64,000 nt of DNA. Origin: Micromonospora sp. NBC_00421. Lineage in GTDB: Bacteria; Actinomycetota; Actinomycetes; Mycobacteriales; Micromonosporaceae. Positions 7,911 through 16,692 of the stretch are shown piece by piece. The stretch is taken from contig NZ_CP107929.1 in assembly GCF_036017915.1 (NCBI RefSeq), positions 5,956,001 through 6,020,000 of the forward strand, in the 5' to 3' direction. The notes beneath the pieces are model-generated. The model saw only the letters and a list, made by a program, of their open reading frames with translations. It had not been told where the DNA came from and did no database searches. Made by a program: the position numbers and the translations under genes. Each line of letters begins with the position of its first letter. Position 1 is the first letter of the stretch.

Positions 7911-10900
7911 GTGAGGTATGGGGGAACGCCTCTCGTGGACGGTGCCGTGTGGGGCCGTCCGGAGACAAATGCCGACATTGTTAGCGGGTCGGTCCATCTC
8001 GATATGACCGAGGCTCGCCGGCGGGCCCGTGCACTGGCCGGCACGTTGCTGGCCCGGGGCCTGGATCCGGCCGCCGAGTCTCCGGTGGCCGTCTGCCTGC
8101 CCCGGTCGGCCGACCTGGCCGTCGCCTATCTGGCGGTCGCGATGGCCGGCGGTGTCATCGCGCCGATCGACCCGACGCTTCCCGAACTCCGTCGGCGTGA
8201 CATCCTGCGCCAGTTGCGACCGGCCTTCGCGATCGCCGCGCCGACCGTGGCGGACGCCTTCGCCGTCGACTGCACGGTCCTCGCGCCTGATGCCTGGTCC
8301 GGGGTGACCGCGACGGACGTCGAGGCCGCGCAGCCCGCGCTGGAGCTCCCCGCTCCCGACGACCGCGCCCTCTACATGATCTTCACGTCCGGCACGACGG
8401 GCGTGCCGAAAGGTGTCGTCTGCACGGCGGCGAACCTCGAACACCTGCTGCGCTGGAGCCTCGACGACCACGACTTCGGCGACGGCGCGCGGATCTCGGT
8501 TACCGTCTCGCCCGGCTTCGACGTCTCCATCTGGGAGCACTTCGTGGCGTTCGCCGCGGACGCCTCGCTGCACGTCGTCGACGACGAGCTGCGACTCGAC
8601 CCGCCGGCGCTGCGGGCGGCCTGGGCCCGGCACGACGTGACGCACTCGTTCGTGTCGCCGCAGCTGGCCGAGGAGCTCGTCGCACTTGACTGGACCGGGC
8701 AGCCGACCGCCCTGCGCGAGCTCTACGCCGGCGGGGACCGGCTCCGCAAGCGCCCCCCGCCTGACCTGCCGTTCCCCCTGGTGAACCTCTACGGGCCGAC
8801 CGAGTGCACGGTGATCTCGACAGGTGGCGTGGTGCAGCCCGCCGACGACACGAACGCCGACACCTATCCCGACATCGGTGTCGGGCTGCCCGGTCTGTCC
8901 ATCGCCGTCGTCGACGACGGGCTACGGCCGGTGCCGGTGGGCACCCGTGGCCAGTTGTGCATCGGTGGGCCGCAGGTGACCCGGGGCTATCTCCACGACG
9001 ATGCGCTGACCGCCGAGAAGTTCCGGATGCTCGCCGGGCCGGACGGTGTCACCCGGCGGTACTACTGCACCGGTGACCAGGTCACCGAGAATCCGGACGG
9101 CACACTCCAGTTCCACGGCCGCAACGACGGGCAGATCAAGGTCGGTGGCGTCCGGCTCGAGATCGGCGAGATCGAGGCCGCGCTCATGGCACACCCCGCC
9201 GTGGACCGCGCCGTGGCGCTGACGGTCACCCACCCCAAGTCGGGCAACCTGCGGGTCGCGTCCACCATCGTCACCGGTACCGGTATCACGGCGCGGGAGA
9301 TCAAGGACTGGGTCGCGGCCCGGTTGCCGCGGGCCGCGGTGCCCGCCTCGGTGCTGTTCCGCGAGCGGATGCCGCTGACGCACAACGGCAAGACCGACAT
9401 GCGCGCGTTGCGCGCCGAGCACGAGGCCGCCCTGCGGGAGACGGTGGCGACGTTCGACGAGGCGGTCGACGGTGAGACCGACACCGACGACCACGCCTAC
9501 GTCTTCACCGTCAATCAGGAGCAGCGCAGCCTGTGGTTCCTCTGGCACGTCGCGCCGAGGTCGCCCCGGTACAACGTCACGGCCGCGTTCGTGGTCGAGG
9601 GCGGCATCGACGAGTCGCGGCTGCGGACGGCCGTCGGGTCCGTGGTGCGGGCGCACCCCTCGGTCGTCGCGTCGTTCCGGGAGGGCCGGGACGGGGTGCT
9701 CGAGCTGGTCGCCGAGGCGAAGGCCCGGCACGCCGGCGGTGACCTGGTGCAGGTATTCGACCCGGTGGCCAACCTGGCGGCGGCGATGCGCACCGCGGAC
9801 GAGCAGTACAACGAGCCGTTCGACCTGCTCAGCGGGCCGTTGATGCGGGTGGCGTGGATCCCGGTGGCGGAGGCCGACACCGCGGTCATGCAGCTCGTGC
9901 TGCACCACACGGTCGCCGACGGGGTGTCGATCCAGGGCCTGCTGGAGAAGATCACCGAGAGCTACCACGGTCGGGCCCTGGCCCCTCGGCCGGCGCGGGC
10001 CGGTGGGCACCCGGCAGGTGTCGACACCCCGCCCGCCGTCGTCGCGTTCTGGGAGAGCCGGCGCGACACCTACCAGCCGCTCGAACTGCGTCGCGAGTTC
10101 GACCCCGAGCTGGCAGACGGCAGCGCCGTCGAGATCCGGAGCACCGACCGGCTGGGCGCGCGGCTCCGGGACGCGGCGGCCCGCGCGCACACCACTCCGT
10201 TCCGTCTCATGCTGACGGCCTGGATGATCGCGGCCGGCCGGTGGACCGGTCAGGACGCGCTGACCGTCGGCGTGCCGGCGCACGGACGATCCAGCGACGA
10301 CGCCTCGTCGGTCGGCATGTACGTCAACACGCTGCCGGTGACCGTGCCGCTGCGGGACCTGGACTTCGCCGACGTCCTGGCGGCGGTCGAGACCGAGTTG
10401 GCGGTGACCGACGAACACAGCGCGCCGTTCAGCGTGATCGCCCGCGCGGGACGCAGTTCGTCGGCGCTCGCGTTGGACATCGTGAACAGCACGTTCAGTC
10501 TGGAGCTTCCGCTGCGGCTGGGTATCGGCGACCGGGCCACCCGGATGCAGCCGCGCCTCGACTCGTGCCCGTACCCGTTGAGCGTCTTCGCCGATCCCCT
10601 CAGCGGCGACGAGGTGAATGTGTTCGCGCAGTTCGGCCGGGGCTGCATCGACGCGGCGGACGTGCGGGGAATGGTCTCGGCATTCCTGGCGCAGCTCGCC
10701 CACCAGGCCGACGTGACGCCCGACCGCCTCGGCGCGCCGGCGCGCGAACGGCGGCGCGCCGACGACGCCGTGGCGGCGGCACCGGCGCGACCGGCGAGCG
10801 CGGCCCTCGCCGCGGTAACCCAGACCTGGGAGAACGTGCTCGGGTTGGCCAACCTGCCGCCGGATGCGGACTTCTTCGAGTTGGGCGGCGACTCGCTGGC

Positions 10901-11024
10901 CGCGTTGAAGATCGTCGGTCAGCTCTCCGCCGCAGGCTATCCGCTGTCGCTCGCCGACTTCTTCCGTTGTCCGAGCATCGCCGAGCAGGCCGCGACGATG
11001 GGAGCAAACGATGGGGACCGGTGA
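7911..11024 (+). CDS. NRPS with unusual domain order A-C-PCP
   Basis: A 1037-residue non-ribosomal peptide synthetase. Domains in order: adenylation (about residues 1-500), with FTSGTTGVPKG near 160, LYGPTECTV near 295, YYCTGDQV near 385 and the A10 lysine in LTHNGKTDM near 490; condensation (about 530-940), with catalytic HHTVADG near 665; and a C-terminal PCP with FELGGDSLAAL near 990. No carrier domain separates A from C, so the A domain must load the C-terminal PCP or a PCP in trans. GTG at 7911 has GGGGGAG 8 nt upstream; a GTG 45 nt earlier is less likely. It is the first gene of the plus-strand BGC operon and overlaps the next gene by 14 nt. It probably adds the last amino acid to the polyketide chain from the minus-strand megasynthases; the substrate is not deduced. 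Confidence 0.9.
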   Translation: MRYGGTPLVDGAVWGRPETNADIVSGSVHLDMTEARRRARALAGTLLARGLDPAAESPVAVCLPRSADLAVAYLAVAMAGGVIAPIDPTLPELRRRDILRQLRPAFAIAAPTVADAFAVDCTVLAPDAWSGVTATDVEAAQPALELPAPDDRALYMIFTSGTTGVPKGVVCTAANLEHLLRWSLDDHDFGDGARISVTVSPGFDVSIWEHFVAFAADASLHVVDDELRLDPPALRAAWARHDVTHSFVSPQLAEELVALDWTGQPTALRELYAGGDRLRKRPPPDLPFPLVNLYGPTECTVISTGGVVQPADDTNADTYPDIGVGLPGLSIAVVDDGLRPVPVGTRGQLCIGGPQVTRGYLHDDALTAEKFRMLAGPDGVTRRYYCTGDQVTENPDGTLQFHGRNDGQIKVGGVRLEIGEIEAALMAHPAVDRAVALTVTHPKSGNLRVASTIVTGTGITAREIKDWVAARLPRAAVPASVLFRERMPLTHNGKTDMRALRAEHEAALRETVATFDEAVDGETDTDDHAYVFTVNQEQRSLWFLWHVAPRSPRYNVTAAFVVEGGIDESRLRTAVGSVVRAHPSVVASFREGRDGVLELVAEAKARHAGGDLVQVFDPVANLAAAMRTADEQYNEPFDLLSGPLMRVAWIPVAEADTAVMQLVLHHTVADGVSIQGLLEKITESYHGRALAPRPARAGGHPAGVDTPPAVVAFWESRRDTYQPLELRREFDPELADGSAVEIRSTDRLGARLRDAAARAHTTPFRLMLTAWMIAAGRWTGQDALTVGVPAHGRSSDDASSVGMYVNTLPVTVPLRDLDFADVLAAVETELAVTDEHSAPFSVIARAGRSSSALALDIVNSTFSLELPLRLGIGDRATRMQPRLDSCPYPLSVFADPLSGDEVNVFAQFGRGCIDAADVRGMVSAFLAQLAHQADVTPDRLGAPARERRRADDAVAAAPARPASAALAAVTQTWENVLGLANLPPDADFFELGGDSLAALKIVGQLSAAGYPLSLADFFRCPSIAEQAATMGANDGDR

Positions 11025-12813
11025 CATGGTGGCCGCCGGGGACCACGGCGCGACGGCCACCGGAAGGCCGTTCTGGCAGCGACAGCAGCCCAGCGGCATG
11101 CCCCATCAGAAGTACCGGGCCGGTGGCGACCCCGGGGTGCGGCTGGGGGTGGGGCGTTCCTGGCCGGACCGCGAGATCGACGAGGCGCCGCTGTGGGTGC
11201 CTGTCGATCTGCGCGACGGCAACCAGGCTCTCGTCGAGCCCATGACGCCGGAACGCAAGCTCCGGATGTTCCAGCTCATGGTGCAGATGGGCTACAAGGA
11301 GATCGAGGTCGGCTACCCGGCGGCGAGCGAGCTGGACTTCCGGTTCGTCCGGTTGCTGGCGGAGCGCGACCTGATCCCGGACGACGTCACGATCGTGGTG
11401 TTCACGCCGGCGCGGGAGGACGCGATCGACCGGACGATCGACTCGCTGGAGGGCATCGGGTCGGCCGTCGTGCACCTCTGTGTGGCGACCGCGCCGCTGT
11501 GGCGCGAGATCGTGCTGCGCCGCGACCGCGCGGAACTGCTCGAACTGATCGCGACCTCGGCCCACCAGGTGCAGAAGCGTTCCGGGGGTCGGCACCGTTT
11601 CCAGTTCTCGCCCGAGGCGTTCACCTCCACCGAGGTCGACTTCTCGGTCGAGGTGTGCAACCTGGTGACCGACATCTGGGAGGCGTCGCCGGACCGGCCG
11701 GTCGTGCTGAACCTGCCCGCGACGATCGAGACGACCGGGCCGAACCGCTTCGCCGACCAGATCGAGTACGTGCACCGGGCGATCGAGCGGCGGGACGGGG
11801 TGATCCTCTCGGTCCACCCGCACAACGACCGTGGCACCGGCGTCGCCGCCGCGGAGCTGGGCATCCTCGCTGGCGCCCAGCGGGTGGAGGGCTGCCTCTT
11901 CGGCAACGGGGAGCGGACAGGCAACGTCTGTCTGGTCACCCTGGCGCTCAACCTCTTCGCCCGGGGCATCGATCCGATGATCGACTTCTCCGATCTGGAC
12001 CGTGCGCGGCGCGTCGTCGAGGAGTGCACGGGCATTCCGGTGCACCCGCGCCACCCGTACGGCGGCGACCTCGTCTTCACCGCGTTCTCCGGCACCCACC
12101 AGGACGCGATCCGCAAGGGTCTCGACGCGCAGTCGGCGCCGGCCGAGCCGGGGCAGGTCAAGCGGTGGCAGGTGCCGTACGTCCCGGTCGACCCGGCTGA
12201 CCTCGGCCGACCGTACGACCGCCTGATCCGGGTGAACAGCCAGTCGGGCAAGTCCGGCATCGCGCACGTGCTCCGGTCGGTCAGCGGGCTGTTTCCCCCG
12301 GTCGAGCTGCAACGCGAGTTCTCCGCGGCGGTGCAGGGGGTCGCCGAGGCGTACGGTGAGATCCCGCCGCCGGTGCTGTGGACGGCCTTCCGGGAGTTGT
12401 ACTTCTTCGACGAGCCGGACAACCGCGTCGAGGAATGGGTGGTGGGCGGCGACGGGGCCTACGAGGTCCGGCTGCGGCTCGGCGGCACCCCGGTCACCAC
12501 CCGGGTGCCCCCCACCGACCCGGCAGCCGTCGCCGTCGCGCTGATCACGCAGGCCACCGGGTCGGTGTGCCAGGTCCGGCGGACCGTGCACCAGGTCGCC
12601 GAGGCGGGTGGCCGTACGGCGCAGGCGTGCTTCGCCGAGGTCGCGGTCGGTGACCGGACCGGGTGGGGCAGCGCCACCGGGGAGGACTCCGTACAGTCGA
12701 CCTTCCTGGCCGTCCTCGCCGCACACCGGACGCTGCAACGGGCCGACGACGCAGTCGTCAGCGACGTCGACGTGGTCGCCGCAGCGTTGCGCCGGCAGCC
12801 TGGCCGGGGCTGA
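11011..12813 (+). CDS. 2-isopropylmalate synthase-like (LeuA type 2) Claisen enzyme
   Basis: A 600-residue homologue of actinobacterial type-2 LeuA, which condenses acetyl-CoA with a 2-oxo acid. Seen: an N-terminal TIM barrel with WVPVDLRDGNQALVEPM (metal/2-oxo-acid binding) near residues 65-82, the metal-ligand motif HPHNDRGTG near 270 and the NGERTGN loop near 297. The C-terminal LeuA dimer/allosteric domain is also present (about residues 465-590, with WGSATGEDSVQSTFLAVL). The start overlaps the NRPS stop and has GGAG at 6 nt. No leuB, leuC or leuD lies nearby. Inferred: either a pathway enzyme extending a 2-oxo acid to supply an unusual amino-acid or starter unit, or a duplicated resistant LeuA. 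The first fits better in an operon with building-block genes. Confidence 0.85.
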   Translation: MGTGDMVAAGDHGATATGRPFWQRQQPSGMPHQKYRAGGDPGVRLGVGRSWPDREIDEAPLWVPVDLRDGNQALVEPMTPERKLRMFQLMVQMGYKEIEVGYPAASELDFRFVRLLAERDLIPDDVTIVVFTPAREDAIDRTIDSLEGIGSAVVHLCVATAPLWREIVLRRDRAELLELIATSAHQVQKRSGGRHRFQFSPEAFTSTEVDFSVEVCNLVTDIWEASPDRPVVLNLPATIETTGPNRFADQIEYVHRAIERRDGVILSVHPHNDRGTGVAAAELGILAGAQRVEGCLFGNGERTGNVCLVTLALNLFARGIDPMIDFSDLDRARRVVEECTGIPVHPRHPYGGDLVFTAFSGTHQDAIRKGLDAQSAPAEPGQVKRWQVPYVPVDPADLGRPYDRLIRVNSQSGKSGIAHVLRSVSGLFPPVELQREFSAAVQGVAEAYGEIPPPVLWTAFRELYFFDEPDNRVEEWVVGGDGAYEVRLRLGGTPVTTRVPPTDPAAVAVALITQATGSVCQVRRTVHQVAEAGGRTAQACFAEVAVGDRTGWGSATGEDSVQSTFLAVLAAHRTLQRADDAVVSDVDVVAAALRRQPGRG

Positions 12814-12850
12814 GCCTCGCCGGGACCGTCGACGGTGCAGCCGCCCTCCG

Positions 12851-12904
12851 CGTACCGCAGCGGGTACGAACTGTCAGAGGCGAACCCGCAGGCGTGCCTG
12901 CGGG
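12851..12904 (+). other. Two hairpins in the gap between the LeuA-like gene and the ACP gene
   Basis: The 122-nt gap, the only sizeable one in this operon, holds CGTACC/GGTACG (12851-12856 with 12863-12868) and a perfect 8-bp stem CCCGCAGG/CCTGCGGG with a 4-nt loop (12885-12892 with 12897-12904). They could act as an internal terminator, an attenuator or an mRNA processing/stability element that uncouples the first two genes from the aminomalonyl/guanidine genes. No promoter was recognised after them. Confidence 0.45.
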
Positions 12905-12935
12905 CGGCCGCCGGATTCCACATCGGGAGAGATGC

Positions 12936-13169
12936 GTGGATCGCACAGCCCAGATTCGCCAGTTCCTGGCCGAGCACATCGCCGAGCCGGTGGCCGACGA
13001 GGACGACATCTTCGCCCGGGGGTTGGTGAACTCGATGTTCGTCGTGCAGCTCGTGGCGTTCATCGAGGAGACCTTCGACCTCCAGATCGACGGCGATGAT
13101 CTCGTGTTCGAGAACTTCCGGTCGGTGAAGGACATCGACGCACTCGTGCTCCGCCTGTCCGGCTCGTGA
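12936..13169 (+). CDS. Discrete acyl/aminoacyl carrier protein
   Basis: A 77-residue ACP with a four-helix pattern. The phosphopantetheine serine lies in GLVNSMFVVQL (about residue 30), with D replaced by N before the serine. GTG at 12936 follows GGGAGAG at about 5 nt. Its stop overlaps the start of the aaRS-like gene (GTGA), and the acyl-CoA-dehydrogenase-like gene follows. Known precedent: ZmaH-like free ACPs carry seryl to aminomalonyl intermediates in zwittermicin biosynthesis. Inferred: it is charged in cis-operon by the aaRS-like ligase and then delivers an unusual extender unit to a PKS acyltransferase. Confidence 0.9.
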   Translation: MDRTAQIRQFLAEHIAEPVADEDDIFARGLVNSMFVVQLVAFIEETFDLQIDGDDLVFENFRSVKDIDALVLRLSGS

Positions 13170-14377
13170 CCGTGACGCAGCCGGCCGTGGCGGACCCGAG
13201 GGTTCGCGTTCCGCTGTCCCGACCGCTTCCGGTGCGGCTCGAGGCCGAGCTGGGCAAACGGATCCACTTCATCAGTCCGGACGTCCGGGACTTCGAGTTC
13301 GTACGCGGCGACGAGGGCATCGAAGCGCTGGAGCTGACGCTCGTGCCGGATCCGACGGACAGCGTCGCGCACCTCACCGACAAGATCAACCGGGTGGTGG
13401 AGCGGGAGGTACGGGTCCAGCGCAGTTGGCGGCCCAAGGTGCTGTGGACCTCCGCGCGCCGCAGCGAGCAGTGGTCGGACCCGTTGCCCGAGATGGAGCG
13501 GGCCGGTCTGGTCCACGCGCCGGGTCCCGGCACGATGACCTTCGGCGACCTGATGATCAGGCTGGTCGACCACCTGGACCGGCAGGTACGGGCCATCGCG
13601 CTGGGCATGCCGGACAGCACCGAGTACCGGTACCCGACGCTGCTGCCGATGGACGTGCTCGAACGGCAGCACTACTTCGAGTCGTTCCCGCACTTCGTCA
13701 TGTTCGTATCCCGCCTGCACAACGACGCGGACAACTACGAGACGTTCCTGCGTCGCTACCGCGAGGCCGGGCGGCGGATCACGCCGGAGATCTTCAGCCT
13801 CTGCCGGGACGACAGGTACTGCCTGCCGCCGACGATGTGTTACCACACCTTCAACCAACTGGCCGGCACCTCGGTGGACCGGCGGGTGGTGACCTCGCGC
13901 GGCAAGAGCTTCCGGTTCGAGTCCCGCTACGAGTCGGGTCTGGACCGGCTCTGGGACTTCACCATCCGCGAGACCGTCTTCCTCGGCCCCGAGGAGTACG
14001 TCGTCGACGCCCGCCGGCGGTTCCTCGAAGCGGCGTTCGCGCTTGTCGACCAGTGGGGGCTCGCCGCCCGCTGCGAGGTCGCCAACGACCACTTCTTCGG
14101 TGACGCCTCGAAGGACAGCGTGCTCTCGCAGCGGCTGATGGAACTCAAGTACGAGTTGGTCGTCGACGTCGCCGAGGGGCGCAGCATCGCGGTGGGCTCG
14201 TTCAACCTGCACGGCAGCCACTTCGGCGAGGTGTTCGACATCTCGCGCGACACCGGGCCCAGTCACACCGGGTGCGTCGGCTTCGGTCTCGAGCGCCTGG
14301 CGTACGCGTTCGTCACGCAGCACGGGACCGATGAGCGGAACTGGCCGGAGGCGGTCCGGGTGGGGGTGGCGCGGTGA
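13166..14377 (+). CDS. Class II aaRS-like amino acid:[carrier protein] ligase
   Basis: A 403-residue protein homologous to the catalytic core of atypical seryl-tRNA synthetases, without a tRNA-binding domain. Seen: motif-2-like FRFESRYESG (250-259) and WDFTIRE (263-269), and motif 3 GFGLERLAYAF (372-382) with its ATP-binding arginine at 377. The three expected zinc ligands of this subfamily are C225, E269 and C370. Known: amino acid:carrier-protein ligases activate Gly, Ala or Ser as adenylates and load a holo carrier protein. The immediate upstream gene is a free ACP, overlapping by 4 nt, and the downstream genes fit oxidation of a seryl thioester. Inferred: it charges the ACP with serine in place of an NRPS adenylation domain. 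The substrate needs testing; glycine or alanine remain possible. Confidence 0.85.
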   Translation: MTVTQPAVADPRVRVPLSRPLPVRLEAELGKRIHFISPDVRDFEFVRGDEGIEALELTLVPDPTDSVAHLTDKINRVVEREVRVQRSWRPKVLWTSARRSEQWSDPLPEMERAGLVHAPGPGTMTFGDLMIRLVDHLDRQVRAIALGMPDSTEYRYPTLLPMDVLERQHYFESFPHFVMFVSRLHNDADNYETFLRRYREAGRRITPEIFSLCRDDRYCLPPTMCYHTFNQLAGTSVDRRVVTSRGKSFRFESRYESGLDRLWDFTIRETVFLGPEEYVVDARRRFLEAAFALVDQWGLAARCEVANDHFFGDASKDSVLSQRLMELKYELVVDVAEGRSIAVGSFNLHGSHFGEVFDISRDTGPSHTGCVGFGLERLAYAFVTQHGTDERNWPEAVRVGVAR

Positions 14378-15552
14378 GTGTCGACGGGCCGGAAGCCGAC
14401 GTCCTGCGGCAGAGCCGGGAGCTGCTGGAACGGGCGGTGACGCCGAACGCCGGCGCGTGGGACCGGGCGCAGGAGATGGACGAGAAGGTCGCCGGGCTGC
14501 TCGGCGCCCAGGGCCTGCTCGTGCCGTCGCTGCCGGAGCAGGCCGGCGGCCGGGGCTTCGACATGGAGCTTCTCGGCCGCTTCAACGAGCAGGCGGGTCG
14601 CGCCTGCGGCTCCGTGCGCAACCTGGTCGGGGTGCAGGGCATGGTGGCGCACGCCCTGCACCGGTGGGCGAAACCGCCGCTGCGGGACCGCTGGGTGCCG
14701 CGCCTGGCCGCCGGTGACGTCTACGGGTCGTTCGCCCTCACCGAGCCGCTCTCCGGCAGCGACGCCCGCGCGGCGGCGACGGTCGCCGAACGGCGGGGCG
14801 GATCGGTCGTGCTCAACGGTGAGAAGTCGTGGATCAGCTTCGCCGCCCGCGCGGGCGTCTTCCTGGTCTTCGCCCGGTTGGACGGGCACGTGGCGGCGAT
14901 CCTGGTGGAACGCGACACCCCCGGGGTGCACGTCACGCCGCAGGTCGACCTGCTCGGCCTGCGCGCCTCGCACCTCGCGGCCGTCCGCTTCGACGACTGC
15001 GAGGTCCCGGCCGAGCACGTCGTCGCGCAGGGGGCGCTGGCCTTCGACGCGGTGGCGACCGCGGCGTTGGACCACGGTCGGTTCAGTACGGCCTGGGGCA
15101 GCGTCGGACTGGCGGCGGCCTGCCTGGACGCCTCCCTCGACCGGGCGGTCACCCGGCAGCAGTTCGGGGCGCCCATCGGCGACCACCAGCTCGTCGCCCG
15201 CATGGTCACCCGGATGGTGTGCGCTGTCGACGCCGCGCGCATGCAGTGCGAGGCGGCGACCCGGGCGCGGGGCTCGGGCGACCGGGACGCCGTACGCCGG
15301 ACGCTTATCGCCAAGTACGTCGCGTCGGAGAACGCCTTCGCGGTGGCCTCCGACGCGGTGCAGGTGCACGGTGCCTACGGGTGCTCGGCGCAGAGCAGCG
15401 TCGAGCGGCACCTCCGGGACGCCAAGATCCAGTGCGTCATCGAGGGCACCTCGCAGATTCAGGAGACACAGATCAGCCAGCTGACACTGACGTCCTGGCG
15501 GGCCGCCCAGCGCCGATCGGAAGCCCTGGGGCCCTCGGACAACGGAAGGTGA
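14374..15552 (+). CDS. Acyl-CoA dehydrogenase-like flavoenzyme (aminomalonyl-ACP pathway type)
   Basis: A 392-residue FAD enzyme with the full acyl-CoA dehydrogenase layout. Seen: an N-terminal helical domain; the middle beta-domain with SFALTEPLSGSDA (about 118-130) and GEKSWISFA (about 149-157); and the C-terminal helical domain with REQFGxPI-like RQQFGAPIGDHQLV (about 263-276) and QVHGAYGCS (about 329-337). The C-terminal IEGTSQIQETQI matches the FkbI/ZmaI-type subgroup that oxidises ACP-bound glyceryl or seryl units rather than CoA esters. It overlaps the aaRS-like gene by 4 nt (GTGA). Inferred: with the hydroxyacyl-dehydrogenase-like protein encoded at 20373-21239 it turns seryl-ACP into aminomalonyl-ACP. 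Confidence 0.85.
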   Translation: MSVDGPEADVLRQSRELLERAVTPNAGAWDRAQEMDEKVAGLLGAQGLLVPSLPEQAGGRGFDMELLGRFNEQAGRACGSVRNLVGVQGMVAHALHRWAKPPLRDRWVPRLAAGDVYGSFALTEPLSGSDARAAATVAERRGGSVVLNGEKSWISFAARAGVFLVFARLDGHVAAILVERDTPGVHVTPQVDLLGLRASHLAAVRFDDCEVPAEHVVAQGALAFDAVATAALDHGRFSTAWGSVGLAAACLDASLDRAVTRQQFGAPIGDHQLVARMVTRMVCAVDAARMQCEAATRARGSGDRDAVRRTLIAKYVASENAFAVASDAVQVHGAYGCSAQSSVERHLRDAKIQCVIEGTSQIQETQISQLTLTSWRAAQRRSEALGPSDNGR

Positions 15553-15557
15553 CAGTC

Positions 15558-16688
15558 ATGACCGCAGCAGTTCCCTCGCTGGTGAACGCCTGGAACGAGT
15601 GGGATCCGCTGGAGGAGATCATCGTCGGTCGCGCCGACGGGGCCGCCTTCGAGCCCGTGGAGCCCGGTTCCCGCCCCCAGCTGCGCGACGGTTCGGGTGG
15701 TCCCTTCCCCACCGGGCCGAAGCCCGACGGCATGGTCGAGGGCGCGAACGAGGAGCTCGACAACCTGGCCCAGGTGCTCAAGGGGTACGGCGTGACGGTC
15801 CGCCGCCCCGAGGCGTACGACTACACGACCTCGGTGAAGGCACCGACCTTCGAGGTGTCCAACCAGTACTGCGGGGTCTGCCCCCGGGACGTGCTGATCA
15901 CCATCGGCAACGAGATCATCGAGGCCACCATGTCCCGCCGGGCGCGGTTCTTCGAGTACCTGCCGTACCGGCCGCTGATCTACCACTACTGGAACAACGA
16001 CCCGAACATGGTGTGGACGGCGGCGCCGAAGCCGTCGATGGCCGACGACATGTACCGGCAGGAGTTCTGGGACTGGCCGCTGGAGAAGCGGCACGCCGAG
16101 ATGCACAACTTCGAGTTCTGCGTGACCCAGGACGAGGTCATCTTCGACGCCGCGGACATGAGCCGGTTCGGCCGGGACGTGGTCGTCCAGGAGTCGATGA
16201 CGACGAACCGGCAGGGCATCAACTGGCTCCGCCGGCACTTGGAGCCCAAGGGTCTGCGGGTGCACACCGTGCACTTCCCGTTGGACTTCTTCCCGTCCCA
16301 CATCGACTGTACGTTCGTGCCGCTGCGGCCCGGACTGATCCTGACCAACCCGGACCGCCCGCTGCGCGACGGCGAGGAGCGACTGTTCCTGGACAACGGT
16401 TGGGAGCTGTTGGACGCGCCCACGCCGAGCACCGACAACCACGAGATGCCGCTGTACTGCCAGTCGTCGAAGTGGTTGTCGATGAACGTGCTGAGCATCG
16501 CGCCGGACGTGGTGGTGTGCGAGGAGCAGGAGAAGCCCATGCACGACCTGCTCGAGGAGCGCGGCTTCGAGGTGGTCAAGGTGCCGTTCCGCAAGGTCTA
16601 CGAGTACGGCGGCTCGCTGCACTGCGCGACCTGGGACGTGCGGCGCAGCGGGGCAGCCGAGGACTACTTCCCGAACCTGAAGGGGTGA
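15558..16688 (+). CDS. Arginine amidinotransferase (AGAT/SxtG/CyrA-like)
   Basis: A 376-residue enzyme of the GATM fold that moves the amidino group of L-arginine to an acceptor amine, making a guanidine. Seen: N-terminal WNEWDPLEEIIVG (12-24); catalytic-site acids in FDAADMSRFGRD (196-207); a histidine in FPSHIDCTFVP (245-255, H248); and the nucleophilic cysteine C356 in GGSLHCATWDVRR. The length matches SxtG and CyrA (about 375-390) better than StrB (about 347). Its neighbour is an O-carbamoyltransferase, a pairing also found in saxitoxin and guadinomine pathways. Inferred: it guanylates an amine on a starter amino acid or on the aminotransferase-derived amine of the polyketide. Confidence 0.93.
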   Translation: MTAAVPSLVNAWNEWDPLEEIIVGRADGAAFEPVEPGSRPQLRDGSGGPFPTGPKPDGMVEGANEELDNLAQVLKGYGVTVRRPEAYDYTTSVKAPTFEVSNQYCGVCPRDVLITIGNEIIEATMSRRARFFEYLPYRPLIYHYWNNDPNMVWTAAPKPSMADDMYRQEFWDWPLEKRHAEMHNFEFCVTQDEVIFDAADMSRFGRDVVVQESMTTNRQGINWLRRHLEPKGLRVHTVHFPLDFFPSHIDCTFVPLRPGLILTNPDRPLRDGEERLFLDNGWELLDAPTPSTDNHEMPLYCQSSKWLSMNVLSIAPDVVVCEEQEKPMHDLLEERGFEVVKVPFRKVYEYGGSLHCATWDVRRSGAAEDYFPNLKG

Positions 16689-16692
16689 GACC

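Noticed and set aside
8922..12738. Long minus-strand frames opposite the NRPS and LeuA-like genes
   Set aside because: Antisense shadows with arginine-rich random composition and no ribosome-binding sites.
13166..14377. Housekeeping seryl-tRNA synthetase
   Set aside because: Lacks the tRNA-binding coiled coil, has the Cys/Glu/Cys zinc pattern of carrier-protein ligases, and is coupled to an ACP gene.
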